Shown one piece after another: positions 16,709 through 24,186 of a stretch of 64,000 nucleotides of DNA. The translations under genes and the position numbers were made by a program. The notes beneath the pieces were generated by a model. The model was not told the DNA's origin, ran no database searches, and saw nothing but the letters and a program-made list of their open reading frames with translations. The stretch covers positions 1-64,000 of the IMG/VR virus record IMGVR_UViG_3300007734_000751; one strand, written 5' to 3'. Numbering within the stretch: the stretch's first letter is position 1; each line of letters begins with the position of its first letter. Source of the stretch: a virus.

Positions 16709-18612
16709 TGGATGTTCGGCTCCCTGACGGCACAGTCATAAAAAATGTTCCTGAAGGAACAACCAAAGCGCAGCTTGTAGAAAAGCTGAAAGCTAATGGG
16801 TATGACATTGGCGCGCTTGAAGCCAAGCCATCCGAGCCTCAAGAGATCGTTACGACGCCGCAAAAGATAGCGGGCTATCTTGGCGAAACGATTGGAAATA
16901 TCCCCGCGAGCACACTTAATCTCGCGCAAGGCGTTTACGAGACTGCGACGCACCCACTTCAGACAGCGGAAGCATTAGGACAGGCTGCGATGAGTCCTGT
17001 CCAGACGGCTAAAGCTATTGGTGGATATTTTGGCGAACGCTATGCGTCGCCGTTAGAGACATTCAAGCAAGATCCTGTCGGCGTTTTATCTGACATATCC
17101 GCTATCGCAGGTGGTGTCGGAGCTGGCGCGCGTTTAGCCGGCAAAGGCCCATTAGCGCAGGGCGCTATGAAATTAGCGCAACAAACCGCACCTTCAAATG
17201 TTTTAGCGGGCATGGTGCAGGCTCCTTTTAACGCCGCCGCGCCTACTTACGAGTTCGCGCGTAACATGATGGCTCCTAAGTATGCAGCCTACATGGCGGC
17301 GACTGAGGGCAGAACGCCTGAAATTATCTCGGCGCTTCGCAGCCCACAAGCTCAGATTGTTCCTGGCGCTATGCCTACGGCGGCTCAAGCCGCTGCGCCT
17401 GTTGGTGCGGCTAAGTTCCAGGCTCTCGGCGCTACAGCCGCCGAGACAATGCCATCTGAATATATGCAACGTGCTCAAGAGCAAGGCGCGGCGCGGCTAA
17501 AAGCTTTAAGAACTGTAGCTGGATCTGAGCGCACGCTAGAAGCGGCTAAAGAAGGCCGGTCTAAAGAAGCTGCGTATCTTTACGGAAAAGCAGATAAGAT
17601 GCTTGTGCCTGAAGATAAGAAATTAGCTGAGTTACTCACACGTCCTTCGATGGACAAAGCGCTTGCTCGCGCTGAAGAGTTAGCCGCAGAGCGCGGCCAT
17701 ACCTTCCAGCTTGGCGAGACTAAACCTGCTACGACTGTAGAGTCCGCTATCGTCGATGAGTATGGTAACCCGATCAAGCGCACGATTCCTGCGACAACCG
17801 CTAAGTATCCTGTTAGCAGCTTGCACGCGCTCAAGATGTCTATGGACGATCTTATACGCAATCCAGAACGCTTTGGCATCGGCGCATCTGAAGCCGCTGC
17901 TATAGGTAACACGCGTAAGCAATTAATTAGCTGGATCAAACAAAAATCACCGCTGTATGAACAAGCGCGCGGACAATTCGCAAAACGTAGCGGCCCGATC
18001 AATCAAATGGAGATCGGCCAATATCTTGAAAGCAAATTGCTGGCACCGTTGAGCGAAGAAGCGCCGCAACGCGCAGGTGTGTTTGCGACGGCTGTTGAGG
18101 CTGCACCGCGCACGATCAAACAAGCGCTTGAAGGTGGTGGGCCTCGGTTTGAGAAACTGTCTCAGGTTTTAACGCCCGCACAAGTAAAAGCTATTGAGAA
18201 TATCCAAGCTGACTTAGCGCGCGAGGCGCAAGCAGATCGTATGGCGCGTGTGGCTAGAGAAGCTGCGCCTGACGCGACTGAAATAACCAAAGGTGTGTTG
18301 CCGCGTGCTCCTAACTGGATGAACCGCATCACATCGACCGTCAATAAAATAATGGATAAATCGCAGGGCGCGCTTGATCGTAAATATGCGCTTGAGATCG
18401 CAACTGAGATGTTGGATCCCGAACAGACTGCAAAGGTTCTTGAAGCCGCTGTGGCGTATGCGGAAAAGACTAAAAAGACCGCAGAAAAGATAAAAGGCAT
18501 GGGCGCAGGTGTAAAAGACACTGTGCAGAAACTTGGCCCCGCGATCTCTGGAGCTGTGACCGTTCAGAACGTGATGCGCCGGAGAGACAACCAGAACGCG
18601 ATGGCAAGATAA
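16708..18612 (+). CDS. Putative internal virion / ejection protein with PDGT-type N-terminal module
   Basis: A 634-residue Ala-rich protein. The first ~33 residues (VRLPDGTVIKNVPEGTTKAQ, then LVEKLKANGYD) are a short module often found at the N-terminus of phage internal virion proteins. Residues ~45-110 hold a TTPQKIAGYLGETIGNIP segment and amphipathic helices, and the rest is helical and charged. From about residue 165 to the end the unit 2 protein is almost identical, yet its N-terminus carries a different module. It overlaps the next gene by one base. An ejection role is inferred. Confidence 0.7.
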   Translation: MDVRLPDGTVIKNVPEGTTKAQLVEKLKANGYDIGALEAKPSEPQEIVTTPQKIAGYLGETIGNIPASTLNLAQGVYETATHPLQTAEALGQAAMSPVQTAKAIGGYFGERYASPLETFKQDPVGVLSDISAIAGGVGAGARLAGKGPLAQGAMKLAQQTAPSNVLAGMVQAPFNAAAPTYEFARNMMAPKYAAYMAATEGRTPEIISALRSPQAQIVPGAMPTAAQAAAPVGAAKFQALGATAAETMPSEYMQRAQEQGAARLKALRTVAGSERTLEAAKEGRSKEAAYLYGKADKMLVPEDKKLAELLTRPSMDKALARAEELAAERGHTFQLGETKPATTVESAIVDEYGNPIKRTIPATTAKYPVSSLHALKMSMDDLIRNPERFGIGASEAAAIGNTRKQLISWIKQKSPLYEQARGQFAKRSGPINQMEIGQYLESKLLAPLSEEAPQRAGVFATAVEAAPRTIKQALEGGGPRFEKLSQVLTPAQVKAIENIQADLAREAQADRMARVAREAAPDATEITKGVLPRAPNWMNRITSTVNKIMDKSQGALDRKYALEIATEMLDPEQTAKVLEAAVAYAEKTKKTAEKIKGMGAGVKDTVQKLGPAISGAVTVQNVMRRRDNQNAMAR

Positions 18613-18872
18613 TGAATAGCGAGATCCAAGTATTCTTCGACGTAGCGGTCGGCGTGATCGGCGTTCTGGGCGGATGGGTATTGAATACCGTCTGGAGCGC
18701 CGTGAAAGATTTGCAGACCGCTGATAAAGAACTGGCTGAAAAAGTAGGCCAGATCGAAGTTCTTGTCGCTGGACGCTATGTTACCCGCGAAGAGTTTAAC
18801 ACGACACTTAGCCAAGTGTTCATAAAGCTCGATACGATTCGAGATATTGTGAGCCAGAAAGCGGATAGATGA
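18612..18872 (+). CDS. Small membrane-anchored coiled-coil protein of the lysis block
   Basis: An 86-residue protein with one hydrophobic helix (about residues 6-27, VFFDVAVGVIGVLGGWVLN) followed by a charged coiled-coil region (KDLQTADKELAEKVGQIEVL). This topology is seen in phage proteins encoded immediately before endolysins, sometimes listed as holin-like or lysis accessory. The start overlaps the preceding stop (TAATG) and its end overlaps the lysin start by 4 bases (ATGA). A holin or lysis regulator role is possible but unproven. Confidence 0.75.
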   Translation: MNSEIQVFFDVAVGVIGVLGGWVLNTVWSAVKDLQTADKELAEKVGQIEVLVAGRYVTREEFNTTLSQVFIKLDTIRDIVSQKADR

Positions 18873-19372
18873 AAGAGAACTACGCCCAGGCGCTGAAACA
18901 AGTCCTGAAGTATGAGGGCGGCTACGTTGACCATCCAAAAGACCCAGGTGGCCCGACGAATAAGGGAGTTACGCAAGCGGTTTATGATAGCTGGCGCAAG
19001 TCACAGAATCTCCCAACGCAAAGCGTGCGCGCTATCGCTGATTCAGAAGTTGCGGCGATTTACAAGAACCTATACTGGGATCGTATTTCTGGAGATAATC
19101 TGCCCTCTGGCGTTGATTTTGCTGTGTTCGATTATGCTGTCAATTCCGGCGTAAGCCGCGCAGCCAAGACCTTGCAGGCTGTTGTCGGCGTTACGCAAGA
19201 CGGCGTGATCGGGCCTGCAACCATAGAAGCTACTAAGACATATGTTGCGATGGCTGTTACCAACAAACGCTTGGCGTTTATGCAGTCCTTGTCGATCTGG
19301 TCTACGTTCGGCAAAGGATGGGCTGCACGGATCGCTGACGTCAAGAACCAGATCAAAGCATTATGCGGATAA
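18869..19372 (+). CDS. Endolysin, glycoside hydrolase family 108 muramidase
   Basis: A 167-residue lysozyme-like enzyme that cuts the peptidoglycan sugar backbone. Residues ~10-40 hold the family signature (VLKYEGGYVDHPKDPGG), where Glu16 of the EGG motif is the expected catalytic acid. Residues ~80-100 hold LPSGVDFAVFDYAVNSG, and the C-terminal part (VGVTQDGVIGPATIEA) matches the peptidoglycan-binding region that follows GH108 domains. No signal peptide is seen, so release should depend on a holin. Length fits the family. Confidence 0.92.
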   Translation: MKENYAQALKQVLKYEGGYVDHPKDPGGPTNKGVTQAVYDSWRKSQNLPTQSVRAIADSEVAAIYKNLYWDRISGDNLPSGVDFAVFDYAVNSGVSRAAKTLQAVVGVTQDGVIGPATIEATKTYVAMAVTNKRLAFMQSLSIWSTFGKGWAARIADVKNQIKALCG

Positions 19373-19458
19373 TCTTACTCTGCCTTTTACTTTCTGGCTG
19401 TGCGCCGGCTAAGTATATCTTTGACTGCACAGTGACGCAGCCGGAGAACTGTAACTAA
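19363..19458 (+). CDS. Tiny lipoprotein in the lysis block (unit 1 only)
   Basis: A 31-residue frame starting inside the lysin 3' end. It reads as a lipoprotein signal peptide (MRIILLCLLLSGCAPAK, lipobox LLSGC) with a mature part of about 19 residues ending in a Cys. Its stop overlaps the next start (TAATG). Unit 2 lacks it through a deletion of roughly 85 bases. It could be a second outer-membrane spanin-like peptide or a superinfection factor; size makes the call tentative. Confidence 0.5.
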   Translation: MRIILLCLLLSGCAPAKYIFDCTVTQPENCN

Positions 19459-19571
19459 TGGATCCGCGATTGGCGTATATTGTTTACGCTGTCGCTGCCG
19501 CCGCATCGGTTGCTTACGGGGCCAAACTATTATTCATGCTCGGCATTTATTTCAGGAGGACAATGGAATGA
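19458..19571 (+). CDS. Small single-pass membrane protein
   Basis: A 37-residue peptide with a long hydrophobic segment (residues ~5-30) and a charged tail (YFRRTME). It overlaps the stop before it by one base and the next start by four (ATGGAATGA). The C-terminal ~14 residues, and the GGAGGACA in the DNA that serves the next gene, are conserved in unit 2. It may be a holin or antiholin component, or mainly a translational coupling leader. Confidence 0.5.
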   Translation: MDPRLAYIVYAVAAAASVAYGAKLLFMLGIYFRRTME

Positions 19572-19729
19572 TTAAGAATTGGAAAACCACAATCCCTGGC
19601 ATCATCACTCTCATCGGCGTTCTCTTTAACGCTTGGCAGACCAAGACGCTTGACTGGTCTTCGCTGCAAGCAGCGCTTGTCGCCATCGGTCTTATCGGCG
19701 CTAAAGATTTTAACGTCACGGGCGCATGA
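19568..19729 (+). CDS. Small membrane protein, candidate holin
   Basis: A 53-residue protein behind AGGAGGACA. It has two hydrophobic stretches (residues ~8-22 and ~35-45) separated by NAWQTKTLDWSS and ends with IGAKDFNVTGA, an ending I know from many small phage proteins beside endolysins. Gene position between lysin and spanins and the size fit a small holin. It overlaps the spanin start by four bases. The unit 2 copy is almost identical. Confidence 0.65.
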   Translation: MIKNWKTTIPGIITLIGVLFNAWQTKTLDWSSLQAALVAIGLIGAKDFNVTGA

Positions 19730-19938
19730 CAACTGTTATCTTAATTGGCATAGTTTTAGTCGTTCTGTATGGGGCGGCTAAGATGCTAACGGCTGAAGCC
19801 TATGAGCGCGGACGACGCGAGGAAGTTGTGCGTCGATTAGACCTTGCAGCCAAATTAAAAGAAAGACAGACCAATGTCGTTATGGCCCCTAAAACCGTGG
19901 ACGATACTGCTACTGATCTCGACAACGGCACTTTCTAG
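19726..19938 (+). CDS. Inner-membrane spanin subunit (Rz-like)
   Basis: A 70-residue protein with an N-terminal membrane helix (residues ~2-20), then a basic coiled-coil segment (RGRREEVVRRLDLAAKLKERQ), the topology of an i-spanin. Its last 65 bases also encode the start of the outer subunit in the +1 frame. Spanin pairs fuse inner and outer membranes in the last step of lysis of Gram-negative hosts. It is short compared with lambda Rz, but similar short forms occur. Confidence 0.8.
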   Translation: MTTVILIGIVLVVLYGAAKMLTAEAYERGRREEVVRRLDLAAKLKERQTNVVMAPKTVDDTATDLDNGTF

Positions 19939-20095
19939 CTGCCAGTCAACGAGCGGCGGGTCTTGCCCGCCACTCGCTCAATACTCACTCGCTCAACAGC
20001 GCGCTGTCGCCAGTGAACTTCGGCGGCTCCGTGGAACCGAAACGGCTCAGTTTATCGTCGATTACGGCAAGCTCCGCGCGGCGTGTAGACTTTAG
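19874..20095 (+). CDS. Outer-membrane spanin lipoprotein (Rz1-like)
   Basis: A 73-residue lipoprotein: signal peptide residues ~1-22 with lipobox LSSC, then SCPPLAQYSLAQQRAVA with the Pro pair usual for o-spanins, and a charged helix. It begins inside the i-spanin gene in another frame, the classic Rz/Rz1 arrangement. Its 3' 111 bases are also antisense to the end of the leftward gene 19985-20437. The two-fold overlap explains why this DNA is almost unchanged between the units. Confidence 0.82.
   Translation: MSLWPLKPWTILLLISTTALSSCQSTSGGSCPPLAQYSLAQQRAVASELRRLRGTETAQFIVDYGKLRAACRL
19948..19977. other. Conserved GC-rich hairpin within the spanin gene
   Basis: The stem GGCGGG-TCTTG-CCCGCC (about 19952-19968) lies in the o-spanin frame, next to the convergent gene end, and is unchanged at about 57363-57379. 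Flanking GAGC and GCTC could extend the stem imperfectly. There is no T tract. It might slow or stop converging transcripts, or be a by-product of overlapping codes. Confidence 0.3.
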
Positions 20096-20437
20096 CGGCT
20101 CGATCTTAGCCGGCTTCAACTCTACCTTCTTCTTGTAACCGATGTTAGCGCCGGTTGCTGCTTTCTGTGCGATGTAATCGGCAGCAAACATGCTCGCAAA
20201 CGCTTCATAGTTCATAGCGTCTATGCGGCTATCAAGATGTGTCGGGTCATTAAACGCCCGCGCATTCTTAACGCAGACCATAATAATCGCCACCTCAAAC
20301 GGATGGATGTCACGCCCCAAACGTAACGACGCCAGATCCGCTACAAGCTGGAAATTATTTTCGATTCCGCCGTATGTCTCACCGCGCTCGGCGATGATAT
20401 CAGCGGCCTGTCTTAGGAGATCGGTAGGTGTATGCAT
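19985..20437 (-). CDS. DUF6378-like phage protein
   Basis: A 150-residue protein. Residues 1-95 fit the DUF6378 pattern: a helix DLLRQAADIIAERG, then YGGIENNF, LGRDIHPFEVAIIMVCVKNARA and DSRIDAMNYEAFAS. The last ~45 residues are a basic, Lys/Pro-rich extension that overlaps the spanin gene on the other strand. The biochemical role of the family is not known to me; it is common near phage replication genes. Genes 22346 down to 19985 overlap each other and form a leftward operon. Confidence 0.75.
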   Translation of the reverse strand: MHTPTDLLRQAADIIAERGETYGGIENNFQLVADLASLRLGRDIHPFEVAIIMVCVKNARAFNDPTHLDSRIDAMNYEAFASMFAADYIAQKAATGANIGYKKKVELKPAKIEPLKSTRRAELAVIDDKLSRFGSTEPPKFTGDSALLSE

Positions 20438-20606
20438 CTTTCAACAGTTCCTCTCTTTCGCGCAACACTCGCAGAATGTTGTAGCGTTGATGCAAGCGGG
20501 TCATAATAAAAGCGCGCCGCCCATTCGCGCGTTCATCCTGAAGCAGGTCGTAAACTTGCTTCTCAGATAAATCAGCTAATTTCTTATTCAGTTCGTTCCA
20601 GTGCAT
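20400..20606 (-). CDS. Small helical protein of the leftward nuclease-helicase operon
   Basis: A 68-residue charged helical protein (ELNKKLADLSEKQVYDLL, then RLHQRYNILRVLREREEL). It overlaps the helicase stop on one side and the DUF6378-like start on the other. The unit 2 homologue (77 residues) keeps the HQRY and LRERAE segments but has a different tail. Small proteins like this regularly accompany phage SNF2-type helicases. Function unknown. Confidence 0.7.
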   Translation of the reverse strand: MHWNELNKKLADLSEKQVYDLLQDERANGRRAFIMTRLHQRYNILRVLREREELLKDAYTYRSPKTGR

Positions 20607-21880
20607 AATTCCTCCAACGCCAATTCCGACATGGAGCGCTTGTCTTTCAGCGCGGTTTGGATCTTTTCATCGATGGTGTTAGCACAAATAATATTGTAAC
20701 ACCAGACATCTTTTGTTTGCCCGCTGCGATGCAAGCGCCCGATGGTTTGTTCGTACAGTTCAAGCGACCAAGGCAACGACAAGAAAATCATTTTGTTGCC
20801 GCCAAACTGTAGATTCAGTCCATGCCCAGCGGATTTAGGATGTATCGCTAAAAGTTCTGTTTCGCCTCTGTTCCACTTGTCCACAGCCTGTGGATCGTCC
20901 ATAGTGGAAAGTTTCGGAAATAGTTCTCGTAACTTAGCAAGCTCTTCCTTGTAGTTATACACAACGATGGTGTTGTCGTGTTGGTTCTCTTCGAGCACTT
21001 CTTTTAATAGGTCATACTTATGCGAAGTAAGCCACTCCGCGCCGTCTGCGCCGTAGACGAAGCCGCCGGCGAGTTGCTGTAGTTTCTGCGTCACGACCGC
21101 AGCGGTCGGCGCTGTAATGGTCTGGCCCAGCTCCAAAACAAAATCTCGTTTCATCTTGTTGTACGGCCCCATATCCATCGTGCAGCGCATATCCACGACA
21201 TGCAGTTCCGGCAGCTTGTCCTTATACTCTCCAGGCTCTAGCACGTATGTCGCCGGCTTGATCGCGTGCATGACGCTCTCTAGCGCGGTGGGTAGTGGCA
21301 CCCATTGTTGATACTCGCGGTTTAAACAGTAGAAATACTGTTGCAGAAACGCGCCTTTAGATCTGCCGAGTAGTTTCTGATCAACGACCTTGCATTGACC
21401 AAACACGTCTTCCAAGCCGTTCGACGTAAACGATCCAGTCAAACCCCAGCGTATGTGAAACTGATCAAGGATCTTTAACAGATGCTTAAAGCGTTTGCCG
21501 CTTGGGTTCTTAAGCCGCGTTAATTCATCAAATACTATTCCATCAAAGCCTGTAGGATCAATTGACGGTATATTGTCGTAATTAGTTACGACGACATCAA
21601 CGTCCGCAGCGAACGCCGCTTGACGCTGTGTTGGTGAACCGACAGCCACGGCTATAGGCATTTCAGGTGCCCACTTCGGGCCTTCAACAGGCCACACGTC
21701 AGTGCACACACGCTTGGGCGCGAGCACAAGCCAGCGGCTTACGAAGCCCTTCTCCAGCATGTCGCGCATAGCTGTTAATGTTATTGCTGTCTTCCCCGCG
21801 CCGACTGGCGCGAGGATCATGGCTCTGTCACGACAGAAAAGAAAATCCGCCGCCTCATCTTGATAAGGACGCAGCTTCAT
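20588..21880 (-). CDS. SNF2-type superfamily 2 helicase
   Basis: A 430-residue ATPase. Motif I is APVGAGKT (residues 24-31), motif II is DELT near residue 135, and TGSFTSNGLEDVFGQ matches motif III with its following helix. The C-terminal half has GHGLNLQFGGNKMIFLSLPW and QTIGRLHRSGQ (motifs V and VI of the SNF2 class). It lacks a separate targeting domain. Such compact phage helicases are thought to remodel or translocate on DNA during replication or recombination. The next gene upstream in the operon encodes a small protein and then a VRR-NUC nuclease, a pairing conserved in unit 2. Confidence 0.88.
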   Translation of the reverse strand: MKLRPYQDEAADFLFCRDRAMILAPVGAGKTAITLTAMRDMLEKGFVSRWLVLAPKRVCTDVWPVEGPKWAPEMPIAVAVGSPTQRQAAFAADVDVVVTNYDNIPSIDPTGFDGIVFDELTRLKNPSGKRFKHLLKILDQFHIRWGLTGSFTSNGLEDVFGQCKVVDQKLLGRSKGAFLQQYFYCLNREYQQWVPLPTALESVMHAIKPATYVLEPGEYKDKLPELHVVDMRCTMDMGPYNKMKRDFVLELGQTITAPTAAVVTQKLQQLAGGFVYGADGAEWLTSHKYDLLKEVLEENQHDNTIVVYNYKEELAKLRELFPKLSTMDDPQAVDKWNRGETELLAIHPKSAGHGLNLQFGGNKMIFLSLPWSLELYEQTIGRLHRSGQTKDVWCYNIICANTIDEKIQTALKDKRSMSELALEELCTGTN

Positions 21881-22056
21881 TTTGGTCTTTTTTTAGTAAG
21901 AAGAGTTATCATGTCTTTAGCTAAAAACTCACCTAACATGTACATACGCACGCCAGCTAAAGGCTTTTCGTCTTTATGAAGATTTAAATAAATTTTATCT
22001 ACTTCACGGCATCTTTCTTCAACTAACTGCCTAAATACAATCTCTAGCCGAGTCAT
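21877..22056 (-). CDS. Small protein between nuclease and helicase (unit 1 only)
   Basis: A 59-residue protein of unknown function (MTRLEIVFRQLVEERCREVD). I chose the start at 22056 because its ATG overlaps the nuclease stop (ATGA) behind AAGAAGAG; an in-frame ATG at 22092 is less well placed. It overlaps the helicase start by four bases. Unit 2 has no such gene; there the nuclease gene runs straight into the helicase gene with a 64-base overlap. Confidence 0.65.
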   Translation of the reverse strand: MTRLEIVFRQLVEERCREVDKIYLNLHKDEKPLAGVRMYMLGEFLAKDMITLLTKKRPK

Positions 22057-22346
22057 ATGCTCTTCTTTTTTGAGTCTCTTTCTATCGCCCATCGGTCTAC
22101 TTGCTCCCTATTCCACAGACACGCGTAATGCTGATTCATACGCTTCATGTCTTGTGCAAAGATTTTTTGAAGCGCCGACAACTTGCCCCCTGTTGTCTTC
22201 ACTTCGATGAACCACGTCTCGCCATTTGGTAAACACACAACGCGATCACTCACGCCGCGATGCGATAACGAGTTGAATTTGTAGGCTTCGCCGTCCATAG
22301 CGCGGACGGTTTTAACCAAATATTGTTCAATGTCTGATTCTTTCAT
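22053..22346 (-). CDS. VRR-NUC family nuclease
   Basis: A 97-residue stand-alone VRR-NUC domain of the PD-(D/E)xK fold. Visible motifs are RGVSDRVVCLPNGETWFIEVKTTGGKLS, where the first D, the EVK pair and the downstream Gln (LQKIF) are the expected catalytic and metal-binding residues. The frame stays open upstream to 22415, but the ATG at 22346 matches the unit 2 start region. VRR-NUC proteins act on branched or flap DNA. It is first in the leftward operon with the helicase. Confidence 0.85.
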   Translation of the reverse strand: MKESDIEQYLVKTVRAMDGEAYKFNSLSHRGVSDRVVCLPNGETWFIEVKTTGGKLSALQKIFAQDMKRMNQHYACLWNREQVDRWAIERDSKKKSI

Positions 22347-22356
22347 AAAAAAGTTA

Positions 22357-22385
22357 TTGCATAAACAAAAAAAGTTGTCTAGTGT
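22357..22385 (+). promoter_or_regulatory. Candidate promoter for the replication block
   Basis: TTGCAT (22357-22362), a 17-base spacer and TAGTGT (22380-22385) lie 23 bases before the DUF2800 start. Unit 2 has a better version at the same place (TTGACA, 18 bases, TAGTAT), and the sequence TTGTCTAGT is shared. The 63-base divergent gap must also hold the leftward promoter. Confidence 0.45.
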
Positions 22386-22408
22386 GATTCGCATAAGGGA
22401 GATAATAA

Positions 22409-23506
22409 ATGGCACATTCTACTATTGTCGGCGGCTCATCAGCCAAGCGCGTCATCAACTGCCCTGGCAGTGTTGCGCTGGTTAGTAAAGTGCCGCCGAA
22501 GCCTACGTCGTCATACGCAGAAGAAGGCACGTTCCTGCATGAGTGCATGGAGCGTATACTCAATGGCGAATCAATTGACACGTTTACTGATGCGACTGAG
22601 GAACAGTTAAATGAGAAACTACGGCCTGCATTCGCCGCGCTCGATGAGATCGATCCAGAAGGCAAGTTGGAGTTCCAGACTGAAGTTCACGTCGCGTTTC
22701 CTGAACCATTACAAGAAGTGTTTGGATCTTGCGACGTGGTTGGTCGCCGTGGCGATACTGCTATTATTCTTGACTGGAAGTTCGGTAGCGGCGTCTGGGT
22801 TGACGCAGAAGAAAACGATCAGCTCATGTTCTACGCAGCCGCAGCTATGCACACAGAGAGCTGCCGCTGGGCGTTTGAAGGCGTCAACAAAATCGAATGC
22901 ATCATCGTCCAGCCCCCTTACATCAAGGTCTGGGAAACAACCCCTGGACGCATCAAAAACTTTGAGCGTGAACTGGTGCGTGCTATTCATTCTGCCATGC
23001 GTGAAGACGCCCCTCTAAAGAAGGGTGATCATTGTCGCTGGTGCGCCGCCAAAGCTATTTGTCCTTTGATGAACGGCGAGGCTAAACGCGCAGCTAAGAT
23101 ACAACTAAAGCAACTGCCGGATCTTTCAGATGCTCTTAAACTTGCTGATTTGCTTGAGCCGTGGATTAAAGATGTGCGAGAGCTTGCTCTTCGCAGTATG
23201 GAAGAAGGAACACAAATCACAGATTTTAAACTGGTCTCAAAACGAGCAACACGCCAATGGGTGGATGCTGAAGGAGCGCGAGAAGCTCTTGAGAAAATGG
23301 GACTGGATATGTCGGAATTGATGGAGACGAAGCTCCTATCGGTAGCGCAAGCGGAAAAGGTGTTGAAAAAGCACAAGCTCGCTTTACCAAAAGAGCATGT
23401 TGTGTCCATCTCATCGGGCAACACAATCGCGCCAAAGGATGATCCTAGGCCGGCGGTGTCGCAACTCAGCCAGAGTCTTCTGGCTTTTAGCAAAATGGAA
23501 AGATAG
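22409..23506 (+). CDS. DUF2800 protein (RecB/Cas4-like nuclease fold)
   Basis: A 365-residue protein of the DUF2800 family. The N-terminus has SSAKRVINCPGSVAL and EEGTFLHE. The segment AIILDWKFGSG carries the Asp and Lys of a PD-(D/E)xK active site. CRWCAAKAICP near residue 215 provides cysteines like the iron-sulfur cluster ligands of RecB/AddB/Cas4-type enzymes. The C-terminal third is helical (residues ~250-345). It starts the rightward replication block and probably processes DNA ends in phage recombination together with the next gene; that role is inferred. Confidence 0.85.
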   Translation: MAHSTIVGGSSAKRVINCPGSVALVSKVPPKPTSSYAEEGTFLHECMERILNGESIDTFTDATEEQLNEKLRPAFAALDEIDPEGKLEFQTEVHVAFPEPLQEVFGSCDVVGRRGDTAIILDWKFGSGVWVDAEENDQLMFYAAAAMHTESCRWAFEGVNKIECIIVQPPYIKVWETTPGRIKNFERELVRAIHSAMREDAPLKKGDHCRWCAAKAICPLMNGEAKRAAKIQLKQLPDLSDALKLADLLEPWIKDVRELALRSMEEGTQITDFKLVSKRATRQWVDAEGAREALEKMGLDMSELMETKLLSVAQAEKVLKKHKLALPKEHVVSISSGNTIAPKDDPRPAVSQLSQSLLAFSKMER

Positions 23507-23509
23507 AAA

Positions 23510-24139
23510 ATGACAGACTTTGCAAACTTACCGGCAGTCGCTGATTTAGGTGCAGCTCTTGAAAAGTTCGCGGCAGGTTCGCCTACGCGTCTTAAAGAAG
23601 TGTATCTAAAAATGGATAAAACAGGTCATTGGGTTTACGGCGCTGATCAAACTGAGATCGAGCGCGACTCACTTTGGGCTATTAATCCATTCTCATTTGT
23701 AGAAGGTTTCGTATGTTGGGGCGCGCAAGACACGCCTAACATGGGTAAGCTTCTTGGTGAGGTCATGAAGCCGCTGGGAAAAGATGAACTTGTTATGCCT
23801 GAAGATATTCCTGACTCTAATGGTTGGGAAGAGCAAGTTGGTATATCATTACAATGCATTAGCGGAAATGATAAAGGATTATCCGCGCGATATACAACTA
23901 AAACCAAAGGCGGTGTGCCGGAAGTTCGGCGCGTGGCTTTTGAAACAGGCATGAACTATAGGATTCGTAAATCGGAACCTGTTCCTATCGTAAAGTTAAA
24001 GAGTACTCATTATACTCACAACGCCGGCTATGGGCGCGTGTATACGCCTGTAATCGAGATCGTGAAATTCGTGAGTAATGAGACAGAACCCACTGTTGAA
24101 GAAGTAACGGAAGCTCCCGTTCGTCGTCGCAGAGGTTAA
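23510..24139 (+). CDS. Conserved protein after DUF2800 (possible ssDNA-binding partner)
   Basis: A 209-residue protein I do not recognise with certainty. It has IKMDKTGHWV-like beta strands (residues ~30-50), WAINPFSFVEGF, a YTHNAGYGRVYTPVIEIVKFV strand pair near residue 170, and an acidic tail ending in basic RRRRG. The beta-rich core and acidic tail are reminiscent of phage single-strand binding proteins, which often neighbour DUF2800, but no motif decides this. The 210-residue unit 2 homologue keeps the core and differs in the middle. A hairpin terminator follows. Confidence 0.7.
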   Translation: MTDFANLPAVADLGAALEKFAAGSPTRLKEVYLKMDKTGHWVYGADQTEIERDSLWAINPFSFVEGFVCWGAQDTPNMGKLLGEVMKPLGKDELVMPEDIPDSNGWEEQVGISLQCISGNDKGLSARYTTKTKGGVPEVRRVAFETGMNYRIRKSEPVPIVKLKSTHYTHNAGYGRVYTPVIEIVKFVSNETEPTVEEVTEAPVRRRRG

Positions 24140-24145
24140 TGAGTT

Positions 24146-24169
24146 GGGGCGCGTGAAGCGCCCCTTCTT
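24146..24169 (+). terminator. Hairpin terminator within the replication block
   Basis: The stem GGGGCGC with GCGCCCC closes a 5-base loop (24146-24164) and is followed by TTCTT. It separates the two recombination-type genes from the polymerase part. Unit 2 has a different but equally placed hairpin (61358-61389). Confidence 0.75.
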
Positions 24170-24186
24170 ATCTCAGGAGAAATCAA

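Noticed and set aside
20877-20897. TTGTCCACA and TGTGGATCG as a second DnaA box pair
   Set aside because: Both deviate from the consensus and the unit 2 equivalent near 58280 does not keep them; they lie in the helicase gene.
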